DNA of 64,000 nucleotides from an uncultured Alphaproteobacteria bacterium (GTDB lineage Bacteria > Pseudomonadota > Alphaproteobacteria > Caulobacterales > Parvularculaceae): contig CALAZI010000029.1 of the NCBI GenBank assembly GCA_937895955.1, positions 22,685-86,684 on the forward strand. The letters run 5' to 3'. The notes below the pieces were generated by a model, which saw only the letters and a program-made list of their open reading frames with translations, was not told the DNA's origin and did not search any database. The stretch's first letter is position 1. The number at the start of each line of letters is the position of its first letter. Shown here one piece after another: positions 53,828 through 63,916 of this stretch. The translations under genes and the position numbers were made by a program.

Positions 53828-54997
53828 ATGCCGGTTGACGACATGAACGATATTGAACGCCGCGCGAAAGCCGGCGAGGCGGATGCGCAATACGCGCTCG
53901 CCGCGCATCATTCGCATTCGCAGCGCCCGGAAGAGGCGCGGCGCTGGCTCGAAAAGGCGGCGACCGGCGGCCATCCGGATGCGCTGTTCACGCTGTCGGC
54001 GGCGCGCCTTGCAGGCGTCGGCGGGCTCGCCGCCGATCTTTCCGCCGCGATCGAAGGGCTCGTCGCGGCGAAGGAAAAAGGAAGCGCCGCCGCGCTCAGA
54101 ATGCTCGCGGCGCTGACGGCGGCCGGCGTCGCCGGCGAAGGCGGATGGGACGAAGCGCTGTCGATGATGCGCGGCGCGTGCGCGGCGGGCGATCCGGCGG
54201 CGCTGCGTGAAATTGCGGCGCTCGCCTTTAATGCGGGCGGGTGCGAGGCGGATGCGACGGCGATGCTCGCGACGGCCGCGAAAGGCGACGCGCTCGCCGG
54301 CGCGCTGCTCCAGCGCCGCAATCATCGCAATCCCGCCGATGCGCCGACCGCCGCGTCCTACGATCTTGAGCGCGTGTTCGATCGCCTCAGCGCCGCGCCG
54401 CAAGACCCGCAGCGCAAAGACATTCTTGAACGCCCGCGCGTCGCCTCATTCGCATCGGCCCTCAGCGTCGATCTTTGCGATCATCTCATCGGCGCCGCGC
54501 TGCCGCGTCTCCAGCGCCAGGAGATCGTTGATGAAGCGGGCGTCGCGCATGCGCATCCCCATCGCACGTCGACGGGCGCGGTTCTCGGTTTCGGCCATCT
54601 CGATCTTCCCGCCGTTTTCGCCGGCCGCATCATGGCGCGCCTCGCCGATGCGCCTTATGAAAACGGCGAATCGGTGATGGTGCTTCGCTACCGCCCCGGC
54701 GAGGAATATCGTCCGCACCATGATTTTCTGGGACCGAACGAGCCCGATCTTAAAACGCGCGGCCAGCGTTTCAGGACGGCGCTTCTCTATCTCAATGACG
54801 GCTATGAGGGCGGGGAGACGCATTTCCTCGCGCCGGACGTAAAAGTCGCAGGCAAGACCGGCGATATCGTCGTCTTCGACAATGTCGATGAAAAAGGCGC
54901 GCCGGACGTTTCGGCGCGCCATGCGGGAAGGCCGGTTGCGCGCGGCGAGAAATGGCTCGCAACGCTCTGGTTCCGCGACCGGCCCTGTTTGCGCTAG
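53828..54997 (+). CDS. Sel1-repeat / 2-oxoglutarate-Fe(II) dioxygenase fusion (prolyl 4-hydroxylase-like)
   Basis: A 389-residue protein. Residues 10-165 are helical Sel1-type repeats (AQYALAAHHSHSQRPEEARRWLEKAA and similar). Residues 200-389 are a P4H-type jelly roll: RYRPGEEYRPHHDF holds the HxD iron pair, YEGGETHFLAPD is the strand before it closes, and SARHAGRPVARGEKWLATLW holds the distal His and the 2OG lysine. It likely hydroxylates a protein bound by the repeats. Target unknown. It overlaps the convergent lipocalin-like gene by four bases. Confidence 0.87.
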   Translation: MPVDDMNDIERRAKAGEADAQYALAAHHSHSQRPEEARRWLEKAATGGHPDALFTLSAARLAGVGGLAADLSAAIEGLVAAKEKGSAAALRMLAALTAAGVAGEGGWDEALSMMRGACAAGDPAALREIAALAFNAGGCEADATAMLATAAKGDALAGALLQRRNHRNPADAPTAASYDLERVFDRLSAAPQDPQRKDILERPRVASFASALSVDLCDHLIGAALPRLQRQEIVDEAGVAHAHPHRTSTGAVLGFGHLDLPAVFAGRIMARLADAPYENGESVMVLRYRPGEEYRPHHDFLGPNEPDLKTRGQRFRTALLYLNDGYEGGETHFLAPDVKVAGKTGDIVVFDNVDEKGAPDVSARHAGRPVARGEKWLATLWFRDRPCLR

Positions 54998-55512
54998 TCT
55001 GCGCTCGCCTTGCGCTTGTAGGTTCCCTTGAACCAGTCGTTCCAGACGTTCTTCTCATCGTCATATTGCTGGAAATACTGGGTGACGGTGCCGTCCTCGT
55101 TCGGCGTCCACGTGCCGCGGAACTTCGCGCCGTTGCCGGGCTGTCCGGCGCCGTAGCCGATATTGCCTTCAAGAACCATTTCGCCCTTGTCGTTGAGCCC
55201 GCCGACATAATCGATCGTCGCGCCGGCGCTGACCCAGACCTGGCGCCATTTCCCGGTCGCAAGATCGACGAAATTATAACTCTGCCCGGTGATGCCGCCG
55301 GCGTTTGTCCAGCGCTCGACGAGAAGACAGCCATATTCTTCTTTCCGGATCGAATTCGTTCCGGCGAGCTTGCCTTGCGGTCCATAGACGTCCCATTCGC
55401 CGACCCAGAAGTCGAATTGGCTGAAAACGGGATCCTTGCAGGGCGGCGGGGGCGTCTGGGCGAAGGAAGGCCCGGCCAAAAGAAGACTCGCGCTTGCCAA
55501 GAGAATACGCAT
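54994..55512 (-). CDS. Secreted lipocalin-like (DUF1579-type) protein
   Basis: A 172-residue exported protein with signal peptide ending SFAQTP. The FDFWVGEWDVYGPQG motif and the beta-rich repeats of Trp/Gly (WTNAGGITGQSYNF, FRGTWTPNEDGTV) are like DUF1579-related lipocalin folds common in Caulobacterales and relatives. A CKDPVF cysteine near the mature start may pair with the one in EYGCLLVERW. Function unknown; possibly binds a small hydrophobic ligand. Confidence 0.75.
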   Translation of the reverse strand: MRILLASASLLLAGPSFAQTPPPPCKDPVFSQFDFWVGEWDVYGPQGKLAGTNSIRKEEYGCLLVERWTNAGGITGQSYNFVDLATGKWRQVWVSAGATIDYVGGLNDKGEMVLEGNIGYGAGQPGNGAKFRGTWTPNEDGTVTQYFQQYDDEKNVWNDWFKGTYKRKASAD

Positions 55513-55755
55513 GGGATTTCGCCTTTCATTTTTATGAGATCAGACACCGGCGCGGCGGCGCCCCGCAAGAGGGGTTATTAGCCCTGGCCGCCGCATTGTC
55601 CATGATCGGGCGCGCCGCGCCCTAGGGCGTTCATTTCAGTCTCTTGCCGTCAACTTTACGCTGGAACGGGGCGGGCGTAGGCTGAAGCGCCGCGGCGCCG
55701 CGCCGCTCGCGGTCCGATGTCGGCTTGTGCATTTCAGCGCGTTCCGGGGTCCTCC

Positions 55756-56397
55756 ATGAATTTTAGAAATTTTCTCGTCTGCGCCTTGTGCGCGGCGCCA
55801 TCGTTCGCCGGCGCCCAATCGGGCAACCCGCAAATCGATATGCCCACAGTCCAGAAATGGGCGAATGTCAGCGTCGCGCATTATCATGTCGAAGCCTCGT
55901 TCCATCAGTGGACGCCTGTCTCAAAGCGGTGGGCGGGCTCGGAAGGCGAGGTGACGGATTCGATGACAGTCGATTTCGACTGGGATGTGAACCGCCGCAG
56001 CCTTGTCGGGTCGGCGACCTTCGCCAATGGGACTTCATCAGTCGCCGGAATGCGGTCGACGCTAAAGGAATGTCCAGCGTCGGAAATCGCCGGCGCCTAT
56101 GAGCACATCACGGTTACATCCGCCGCCGCGAACGCCATCGGCGGCGTTGAGATGCGGGGGACGCGGACTTACGCGCCGACCAAATCGCCGCTTGAATGCC
56201 CGGCGAGCAACGCCCTCATCGCAACGCCGGGCGACGAGGCGGAGACGACCTTGACCCTGCCCGTCGCCGATCCGCGCATGCTCGGCCTCAGCGTAACGGG
56301 CGATCCGAGGGTGACGGTGACGCCGGACCATAAATCCTTCACGATCAAAGGAACGGACGGCTGGACCTGGACGATGACGCCGACGATCGTGAAATAG
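55756..56397 (+). CDS. Secreted protein, unknown function
   Basis: A 213-residue exported protein: signal peptide MNFRNFLVCALCAAPSFAGA, then an all-beta-looking body with two cysteines that could form a disulfide (LKECPASE and LECPASN). Glycine and threonine are frequent and no motif is recognised. The start is the ATG at 55756, placed at the signal peptide; a frame extension to 55717 adds nothing exported. Promoter sequences must lie in the 243-base gap shared with the divergent lipocalin-like gene. Confidence 0.65.
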   Translation: MNFRNFLVCALCAAPSFAGAQSGNPQIDMPTVQKWANVSVAHYHVEASFHQWTPVSKRWAGSEGEVTDSMTVDFDWDVNRRSLVGSATFANGTSSVAGMRSTLKECPASEIAGAYEHITVTSAAANAIGGVEMRGTRTYAPTKSPLECPASNALIATPGDEAETTLTLPVADPRMLGLSVTGDPRVTVTPDHKSFTIKGTDGWTWTMTPTIVK

Positions 56398-56508
56398 CGA
56401 CGCGCCCGGCCTAAAATGTCGCCGGATTATTGAGGCCTTGCCGTGACGGCGATTTGCAGGCGGATCTCTGGCGGACGGTTCCGCCTCAGCGGCGCCGGGC
56501 TTGCGCGG

Positions 56509-58089
56509 CTAATCAACCCCAGCGCAAGCGGGCGCGACGTAAAGGGCGACGGGGCCCGCCGCATTCAGCTGATCCGCCCAGCCTTGCGGCAATGTTCCGC
56601 CGACCAGGAGCCTTGCGAGCGCGACAGTCGCGCGTTCGCGCCGGGGGGTCGCCGACCACAAGCGTCGCCAGTCGTCGCCAGGCGTGATCCTCGGCGTGCC
56701 GCGCCGCGGCGTCGCCGCATAGACGACGCCGCAAGGCGCTTCGCCGCGTCGGCCGGCGCTGAGGATTTTTTCCGTCGCCTTTTCCGCCGTCACGCCGTTG
56801 AGCTGAAGGAACATCCGTGCGCGCGTCGCCGTCGATCCGTCGGTCATGACCGGCGTTTCGCTGGACATCGCATAGGCGGCAAGCAGGCGCGCTTCGGCGT
56901 GCTCGTCATAACGCCGGAAATCCGCAACCGCCCAGTTGAGCGCGACCGCGCCGGCAAAGATCGCCAGCGCAACGCGGCGCCGGCTCTTTTCATAAAGAAA
57001 CGCAGCGAACGCGCCGGTCAACAGCGTCGCCGTATAGACGAGTATCGGATAATATTGCGGGCTTTTGAGATTGGCGCCGTAGGCTGATGAAAAAAAACTG
57101 ATCAGCGATGCGGCGGCGAAAAGCCTCCACGCCGCGCGATGCGGCCCGGTGAAAAGCGCACGGCGAAAACCCCGATGCGCAAGCGTAAGAGCGCCGAGCG
57201 CCATGAACGGCGATGCGACGGGCCATGTCGACGCCTTGATGAGCGGTGTGACAAGCCGCGCCAGAAGCGGGTTTGAAGGCGCGTCGCGAGGCATCGCGAA
57301 GAAGTGCCCAGGGCCGCGATGGCCGAAATCGACAGTGAGGCGATAAAACGGATCGCCGGCGATCATCCAATAGGCGGCGAGCTCAATCATGACGACAAGG
57401 CCGAAAACGCCGCAAACGGCGACAAGCGCGTCGAGGCGAAATGGGCGTCGCAGCATAAGGATCAAGGCGAAAGTCGCCGGAAGATAGATTGCGATTTCGC
57501 GGCAGAGCCATGCGGCGCCGGCCGCGGCGGAGGCTCCCGCAAGCGAGCGCAGCTTGATCCGGTCGCCGGCGCCGTCGAGAAACAGCCAGCAGGCGAGAGC
57601 GCCGAAAAAGATCTCCGGCCCCAGAATGTCGAGCCCCAGCGACGTCACCAGCAAATAGGGCGATGAAGCGACCAGCGCTGAGGCGGCGAGGCCTGCGCTG
57701 TCGCCGAGATGTTTGCGCGCGAAATGGAATGTGACGGCGACGAGCGCGGCGGCGTAGAGATAATTCGGCGCAAGGCTTGCGAATTCGCTGACGCCGAACG
57801 CCGCGAAGGAGGCGACGATCGCGAGGACAAGCGGATACCGCAAGGACCAGTGGGTTTCGCCAAGCTGCGGGCCGTCATGATGCCAGACGAGCGCGGCGTT
57901 GAGATATTTCATGGAATCATTCGGCGCGACGCCGGCCCCGAAGATCCCCGCCGTCAAAACCGCGAGGGCGGCGATCAAGGCCGGCTTGGTCAGGTCCGCT
58001 GACAACAGGTTCGGCGTCGCCTTTGCGATGGTCGATGCGATATTGCCCCTCTCGCCGGTCACGTATGGGCGCTCGTCAGGCGAATTCAA
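56509..58089 (-). CDS. GT-C family membrane glycosyltransferase (ArnT/PMT-like)
   Basis: A 526-residue polytopic protein. The first loop after the N-terminal helix has GVAPNDSMKYLNAALVWHHDG, where an Asp in NDS suits the GT-C catalytic acid, and WSLRYPLVLAI follows; about ten membrane segments and a periplasmic C-terminal part with DGSTATRARMFLQL come after. Such enzymes use polyprenyl-phosphate sugars in the periplasm. Start is TTG at 58089 overlapping the upstream phosphatase gene by 14 bases, or GTG at 58062. Acceptor unknown. Confidence 0.8.
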   Translation of the reverse strand: MNSPDERPYVTGERGNIASTIAKATPNLLSADLTKPALIAALAVLTAGIFGAGVAPNDSMKYLNAALVWHHDGPQLGETHWSLRYPLVLAIVASFAAFGVSEFASLAPNYLYAAALVAVTFHFARKHLGDSAGLAASALVASSPYLLVTSLGLDILGPEIFFGALACWLFLDGAGDRIKLRSLAGASAAAGAAWLCREIAIYLPATFALILMLRRPFRLDALVAVCGVFGLVVMIELAAYWMIAGDPFYRLTVDFGHRGPGHFFAMPRDAPSNPLLARLVTPLIKASTWPVASPFMALGALTLAHRGFRRALFTGPHRAAWRLFAAASLISFFSSAYGANLKSPQYYPILVYTATLLTGAFAAFLYEKSRRRVALAIFAGAVALNWAVADFRRYDEHAEARLLAAYAMSSETPVMTDGSTATRARMFLQLNGVTAEKATEKILSAGRRGEAPCGVVYAATPRRGTPRITPGDDWRRLWSATPRRERATVALARLLVGGTLPQGWADQLNAAGPVALYVAPACAGVD

Positions 58090-59665
58090 CGACAGCGGCT
58101 TTATCAGGGGCGCAGCCCTGCTCCGCGGATGTCATCGCGGCGGCCAGCGCCGCCAGATCCTTGATGTCGCTGATTTTGGCGGCGATCCCGTCGCGCGCGC
58201 CGTGGCCGGTCAGAAGGCAGAACGCTTGTCCGGTGTGATTGCCGCCGCGTCCGGTCCTGAGCCGCGCGGAAATTTCGCCGATCGCCGGAGACGTAATCGT
58301 CTCAGCCGGCGCCGAGGGTGCGAATTTCAGCATAACGTCCGGAAGATACGCGCATCGCGGCCCGGGAAAGCGGTCTTCCGCGAAGACGACTTCGCGCACC
58401 AGCGGCCCGCCATCGCCGGCGACGCGAATTTCAAGCAATCGCGCTTTCAGCCATGTCTTGTACCGCTCAAGCTCCTGTCCGTCGGCGTCGAAAAAGCCGT
58501 CGCGTTCGCGTCCCTTGATATTCAGGCGGATCAGCCCTTCGCCCGACGTCGCGACCGGAAAGGAGGGCGTGCGACGCCAGTCTTTGCCGGCGATGAGCGT
58601 CTGGCCGACGACCCAGTCCTGCACATCCTCGCCGAGCAGATGCGCCAGCGCATGCTGCAGACGGTACGGCGCGAGCTGTCTCATGCGCTTCATCAGGTTC
58701 GGCGACGCCGATGATTTTTGCGATGAGCGCCCGGTATCGACCAGCCATACCGAATTCAGACGCGCCAGGATCTTGTCGACGAAATGATCCTGCGCGGCGT
58801 TGCTCGCCATGCCGTGCAGAGCGAAGACCGCGATTGTCGTCCGCCCGTCTTTCGCCGCATCGATGACGCGGCCGAGCGCCGCATCCTGCGCCTTGTAAAC
58901 GTCAAGCAGCGCCTCAGGGTCGACTTCCGACGCGAAGTCGCCGTCAACCTCGAGCAAATTGTGGCCGGCGCGGTGAATCTCGTAAAATCCGGTCACGAAA
59001 AGCCGCCAGGGCGACCGGTCCATCATCCACAGCATCGCCTCCGCCTTACGCGCAATTGCGTCAATCATCTGATCGCGTATGCGGCGCGTGTGAGCGGCGC
59101 TCTTGGGCAGCGGCACTTCCTTGCCGATCGGGCGCGCGCCGAACCGGCGGCGCAGTTCGCGCAGCAGCGCCGGGTCGGATGCGCGCGCAGCGCCGCTGCT
59201 TTGGCAGGACCAGTTGAAGATTTCAGTGCAGGGCGCTGCGCCGGCGTTGAGCGGCAGGGAGATGTCGAAGGCGATCGTCTCAACGCCCTCGCGCGCCAGC
59301 CGCCGCCAGAACGGATCGAATGAAAGACGCGCGCCGAACTCGCCGCGCGCCGGGCGCTCGAAGATCATCCGGCGCGGGTCCCATTGCAGCGGATAATACT
59401 GTCCGTGAACGCCGGGGTCGGCGCCGGCCGCAAAGGTCTGCCAAACGCTGGCGCTTGCATGTTCGCCGGGGGTCGAAAGCGCCCGCAACGTCCCTTCCTG
59501 CAGCAGGCCGCTGAAGACCGGGAGGCGATCGCGATTGGCCTCGACGAAAGGCAGGCTCATCGCGTCGATGCCGATCATCAAGAATCTGTGTCGGCCGTTT
59601 TCGCTGCCGTTCCGCATGACAACCAAGAAAGACCCCGGCTTCGCCACGCAAAATTTGCGCCGCAT
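58076..59665 (-). CDS. Alkaline-phosphatase-superfamily protein (phosphodiesterase/pyrophosphatase-like)
   Basis: A 529-residue protein opening FLMIGIDAMSLPFVEANRDRLP, with a probable nucleophile region SVWQTFAAGADPGVHGQYYP, FYEIHRAGHNLLE, VFALHGMASN and LLTGHGARDGI. The fold is that of type I phosphodiesterases, but the usual SDHG metal motif reads ALHG, so metal binding differs from the classical enzymes or uses another pattern known in some subfamilies. There is no signal peptide. Start is ATG 59665 or the in-frame ATG 16 codons later. It precedes the GT-C gene and is divergent from the flippase-like gene. Confidence 0.78.
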   Translation of the reverse strand: MRRKFCVAKPGSFLVVMRNGSENGRHRFLMIGIDAMSLPFVEANRDRLPVFSGLLQEGTLRALSTPGEHASASVWQTFAAGADPGVHGQYYPLQWDPRRMIFERPARGEFGARLSFDPFWRRLAREGVETIAFDISLPLNAGAAPCTEIFNWSCQSSGAARASDPALLRELRRRFGARPIGKEVPLPKSAAHTRRIRDQMIDAIARKAEAMLWMMDRSPWRLFVTGFYEIHRAGHNLLEVDGDFASEVDPEALLDVYKAQDAALGRVIDAAKDGRTTIAVFALHGMASNAAQDHFVDKILARLNSVWLVDTGRSSQKSSASPNLMKRMRQLAPYRLQHALAHLLGEDVQDWVVGQTLIAGKDWRRTPSFPVATSGEGLIRLNIKGRERDGFFDADGQELERYKTWLKARLLEIRVAGDGGPLVREVVFAEDRFPGPRCAYLPDVMLKFAPSAPAETITSPAIGEISARLRTGRGGNHTGQAFCLLTGHGARDGIAAKISDIKDLAALAAAMTSAEQGCAPDKAAVVEFA

Positions 59666-59727
59666 TTACCCAAAAAATAATTTGCCGGCGTAAAACGGGG
59701 CGATTTGCAGCGAGCAGCGGTTAACCA

Positions 59728-60702
59728 GTGCTTTTAAGGAATCTCGTTAAGCTTTTCGTCGCCGCGGGATTGCTCTGGGTGATCGCGGGCCGCGTCGATT
59801 TCGGCGACGCCTTCAGGATCATCGCGAGCGCGGACCCGGCGTTGATCGCGCTTGCGATGGCCTTAAGCCTCGCCATCGCGGTTTTCGACGCCGCCTATTG
59901 GGCCGCCTCGCTGACCGCGATCGGCTGCCGCATCGCCTTCGCGCCGGCGCTCGCCCTGTCGCTGGTCAGCACGTTCTTCGCCAATCTGGCGCCGTCGAAT
60001 CTCGGCGCCGATCTTTTTCGCGCCGCGCAGATGCGCGCCGCCGGCGCAACGATCGAACAGGCGGTCCGGATCGCCTCTGCGGCGCGGCTGATGTCCTACG
60101 CATCCCTTGTCGCCGTGATCGGCGCCGGGCTTCCCGTCGCGTTTTCCCTTGTTTCCGGCGAGGCTGAAAAGCTCGCCTTGATTGCGGTCTACGCCGGAGC
60201 CTTGGCGGCGTTCGGCGGTTTTCTGCTGTTTGGTCCGATGGCGACGCGAATCGATTTCGGCGTCGTCGCCCGCGCGGCGAGGTTTGTCGCAAACCTTTCG
60301 CGCGACACGCGCCGTCTTCTCGCCAGCGCGACAGCGGCGGGCTGGTCCTATCTCACAGCGCAGCATCTCCTGCGCGTCGCCGGCGTCGCCGCGATCGCCG
60401 CAGCGCTCGGCGCCGAGGCGGATTTCCTCGCGCTGTTCGCGCTCATTCCGGCGGCGCTTCTCGTCGCCATGATCCCGATCTCGTTCGGCGGCTGGGGGGT
60501 TCGCGAGGCGAGCTTCGTGTCGTTTCTCGGGCTTGCCGGCCTCGCCCCTGAGACAGCGCTCGCGATCTCGATCGTCTTCGGGCTCACGCGCGTCGCGCTC
60601 GGCGTCGTTGGGGGCGTCATATTCGTCATCATGCGCAATGAGGACTACCGCTTCGCCTTCGACGCCGAAGCGCCGGCGGAACGCGCCGGGCCGACCCCCT
60701 GA
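59728..60702 (+). CDS. Flippase-like membrane protein (lysylphosphatidylglycerol synthase TM-region family)
   Basis: A 324-residue protein with about eight membrane segments; FFANLAPSNLGADLFRAAQMRAAG and IPISFGGWGVREASFVSFLGLAG are the family motifs. The start is GTG at 59728. It is divergent from the phosphatase/GT-C pair by 62 bases. Together they look like a small system that makes or moves a lipid-linked group, which is inference. It is distantly related to the protein at 25139-26179. Confidence 0.82.
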   Translation: MLLRNLVKLFVAAGLLWVIAGRVDFGDAFRIIASADPALIALAMALSLAIAVFDAAYWAASLTAIGCRIAFAPALALSLVSTFFANLAPSNLGADLFRAAQMRAAGATIEQAVRIASAARLMSYASLVAVIGAGLPVAFSLVSGEAEKLALIAVYAGALAAFGGFLLFGPMATRIDFGVVARAARFVANLSRDTRRLLASATAAGWSYLTAQHLLRVAGVAAIAAALGAEADFLALFALIPAALLVAMIPISFGGWGVREASFVSFLGLAGLAPETALAISIVFGLTRVALGVVGGVIFVIMRNEDYRFAFDAEAPAERAGPTP

Positions 60703-60814
60703 TGAGACTTCGGCGCGGCGCGCTAAATCGTCGCCTGCGCGGCGATTTGCGGATTGACCGGGGCGCCGCCGCCCCTATGGTGCGCCCGCGAAATCACCAA
60801 AGGCCGAGGGTTCA

Positions 60815-62107
<1,293 letters not shown>

Positions 62108-62143
62108 ACGCGAAAGCGCCAACCTTTAGCTTAGCGCGCATTC

Positions 62144-63418
62144 TCATCTCTTTGGAACGGTCCATTCCGTCGGCGGGATCTCGCGCCGCCTGAGCCGGAT
62201 GGCGAGGCCGAGCGACGTGCCGACCGCGATGGCGACGGCGAGATCGGCGAAAACCGTGAGCAGCAGCGTCAGAGCGAACAGGATTTGGTCCGTGCGCCGC
62301 ATGGTCAGCCTGTCGCGCCAGCGATGCGGCTCGCTCATGTTCCAGGCGGTCATGATCAACAGCGCCGACAGGGCGGGCATCGCCAGCCCTCCGACCAGCG
62401 GCGCCGCCGCCAGAATGATGGCGAAGAGCGAAAGCGCATGAAATATGCCGGCGAGCGGCGTCCGCCCGCCCGCGCGGACATTCGTCGCCGTGCGCGCGAT
62501 GGCGCCGGTCGCGGGCAGGCCGCCGAACAGCGCGGACGCGATGTTTGCGGTTCCCTGAGCGAGCATTTCCGCGTTGGGGCGGTGCTTGCCGCCGATCATT
62601 CGATCGGCCACCAGGGCGGAAAGAAGCGATTCAATTCCCGCGAGGAAGGCGATGACGAAAGCGGACGGCAATATTGCCGCAAGTTTCGCGATCGTGAAAT
62701 CCGGCAAATGAGGCTGCGGAAGCCCGCGCGGCAGCTCGCCGAAACGCGACGCGATCGTGTCGACGGGCTGCGCCATATGCGAAGCGGCGAGGGTTGCGGC
62801 GAGGCTGGTGACCGCGACCGCGATGATAAGGCCCGGCAGGCGCGGCGCCGCGCGCCGGAGCGCGACGATCAAAACGCCCGTCGCCAGGGCAACGCTGAGC
62901 GCCTGCGCCGAAAAGGTTCCAAGCGCATTCCACAAGACCGGAATCTTTTCGATGAAGTCCGCCGGAACGCTTTCGACGGAAAGGCCGAGCGCGTCTTTCA
63001 ACTGGCTTGTCGCAATGATGACGGCGATGCCGACCGTAAAACCGTCGACGACCGGCTCCGGCACAAAGGCGATCAGATTGCCGAGACGCAACGCGCCCGC
63101 CGCGAGCAGGATCGCTCCCGCGACAAAGGTCGCCAGAATGAGGCCGTCATAGCCGTGCGCGGCGATGACGCCGGCGACGACGACGATGAAAGCGCCCGTC
63201 GGTCCGCCGATCTGCACGCGGCTGCCGCCAAGCGCGGAGATTAGAAATCCGGCGACGATCGCGGTCACGATTCCCGCCGCCGGCTTCGCGCCCGAAGCGA
63301 TGGCGATGGCGATCGAAAGCGGCAGGGCGACAAGGGAAACGGTGACGCCGGCCGCAAGATCCGCGATCAACGAATCCCGCGTCGTCGTCGGCAGCGTCGT
63401 CAGCAATTTGGGTTTCAT
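62144..63418 (-). CDS. SulP/SLC26 family anion permease lacking a STAS domain
   Basis: A 424-residue transporter with about 12 membrane segments. The N-terminal AAGVTVSLVALPLSIAIAIASG and GPTGAFIVVV motifs are the SLC26 signature. Full SulP proteins carry a cytoplasmic STAS domain of about 130 residues at the C-terminus; here the protein ends with a short basic tail RRREIPPTEWTVPKR right after the last helix. No separate STAS gene is next to it. Anion unknown (sulfate, bicarbonate or other). ATG 63418 is preferred over a TTG at 63433. Confidence 0.9.
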   Translation of the reverse strand: MKPKLLTTLPTTTRDSLIADLAAGVTVSLVALPLSIAIAIASGAKPAAGIVTAIVAGFLISALGGSRVQIGGPTGAFIVVVAGVIAAHGYDGLILATFVAGAILLAAGALRLGNLIAFVPEPVVDGFTVGIAVIIATSQLKDALGLSVESVPADFIEKIPVLWNALGTFSAQALSVALATGVLIVALRRAAPRLPGLIIAVAVTSLAATLAASHMAQPVDTIASRFGELPRGLPQPHLPDFTIAKLAAILPSAFVIAFLAGIESLLSALVADRMIGGKHRPNAEMLAQGTANIASALFGGLPATGAIARTATNVRAGGRTPLAGIFHALSLFAIILAAAPLVGGLAMPALSALLIMTAWNMSEPHRWRDRLTMRRTDQILFALTLLLTVFADLAVAIAVGTSLGLAIRLRRREIPPTEWTVPKR

Positions 63419-63433
63419 CGGAAGGGCGCGCAA

Positions 63434-63880
63434 AAAGGGGCGCGCGCAGATTTATGCCTGTTTCGCCGTCCGAACAATGCGACGTTTTTCCGAAAGAAAA
63501 CCGTCGGCCCCGACCTTCCAAAAGAGACTGTTGGGCGAAGCCGTCAACAGCGTCAGCCGCATTAAGGGACTTATTGAGCTGTCGAGCGATACCGGCCTGA
63601 AAAGAATATCGCGTCTTTCATCGCGCCTGCTGTCGAAGCTGGCGAGAGCGTCAGTTCAAATCGTCAGGACTTTCGGCGCAATGAAGCTTAAAGGCTTGTC
63701 GACGCCCGTAATTGACCTTCGTCATCTTCCCCCGCCACGCGAATTCTCCACTCAACATTCCCCAAAACAGGGGCTTGATCGAAATATCGTTCTGCCCTTT
63801 GCTTCACTCTGTCGGCGGCGCTCTTCGGGGCGGCGCCGATTTTCGTTTATGGGCGCGAAATGCGTTTTTTTGCGCGCCCT
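63434..63880. other. Intergenic region upstream of a boxA leader, no convincing gene
   Basis: Between the SulP start and the boxA element no frame has convincing coding character, although one frame stays open on the plus strand from 63477. It holds the SulP promoter and two strong stems: CGGCG/CGCCG around 63820-63840, followed by ATTTTCGTTT, and GGGCGCG (63851-63857) with CGCGCCC (63873-63879). A TTGATC hexamer at about 63777 could be part of a promoter. This looks like a ribosomal RNA promoter/leader region. Confidence 0.45.
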
Positions 63881-63881
63881 C

Positions 63882-63916
63882 GCGTGCGGGCGAAAGCCTG
63901 CGCGGGCTCTTTGACA
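63882..63916 (+). promoter_or_regulatory. boxB/boxA-like leader element, probable start of an rRNA operon beyond the window
   Basis: A GCGGGC-GAAA-GCCTGC hairpin (63886-63901) with a GNRA-type loop is followed by GGGCTCTTTGACA (63904-63916), matching rRNA-leader boxA, and then TTGTGAAT. It copies the order seen at 24091-24123. In rrn operons the 16S gene begins roughly 100-300 bases after boxA; the window ends 84 bases later, so the gene itself is not seen. Confidence 0.6.

Noticed and set aside
63165..63914. Long plus-strand frame of about 249 codons at the right end
   Set aside because: Its first third is the shadow of the SulP gene and the rest crosses the hairpins and boxA leader. The translated part is Arg/Ser-rich with no domain, and the internal ATG at 63477 has no clear ribosome site.
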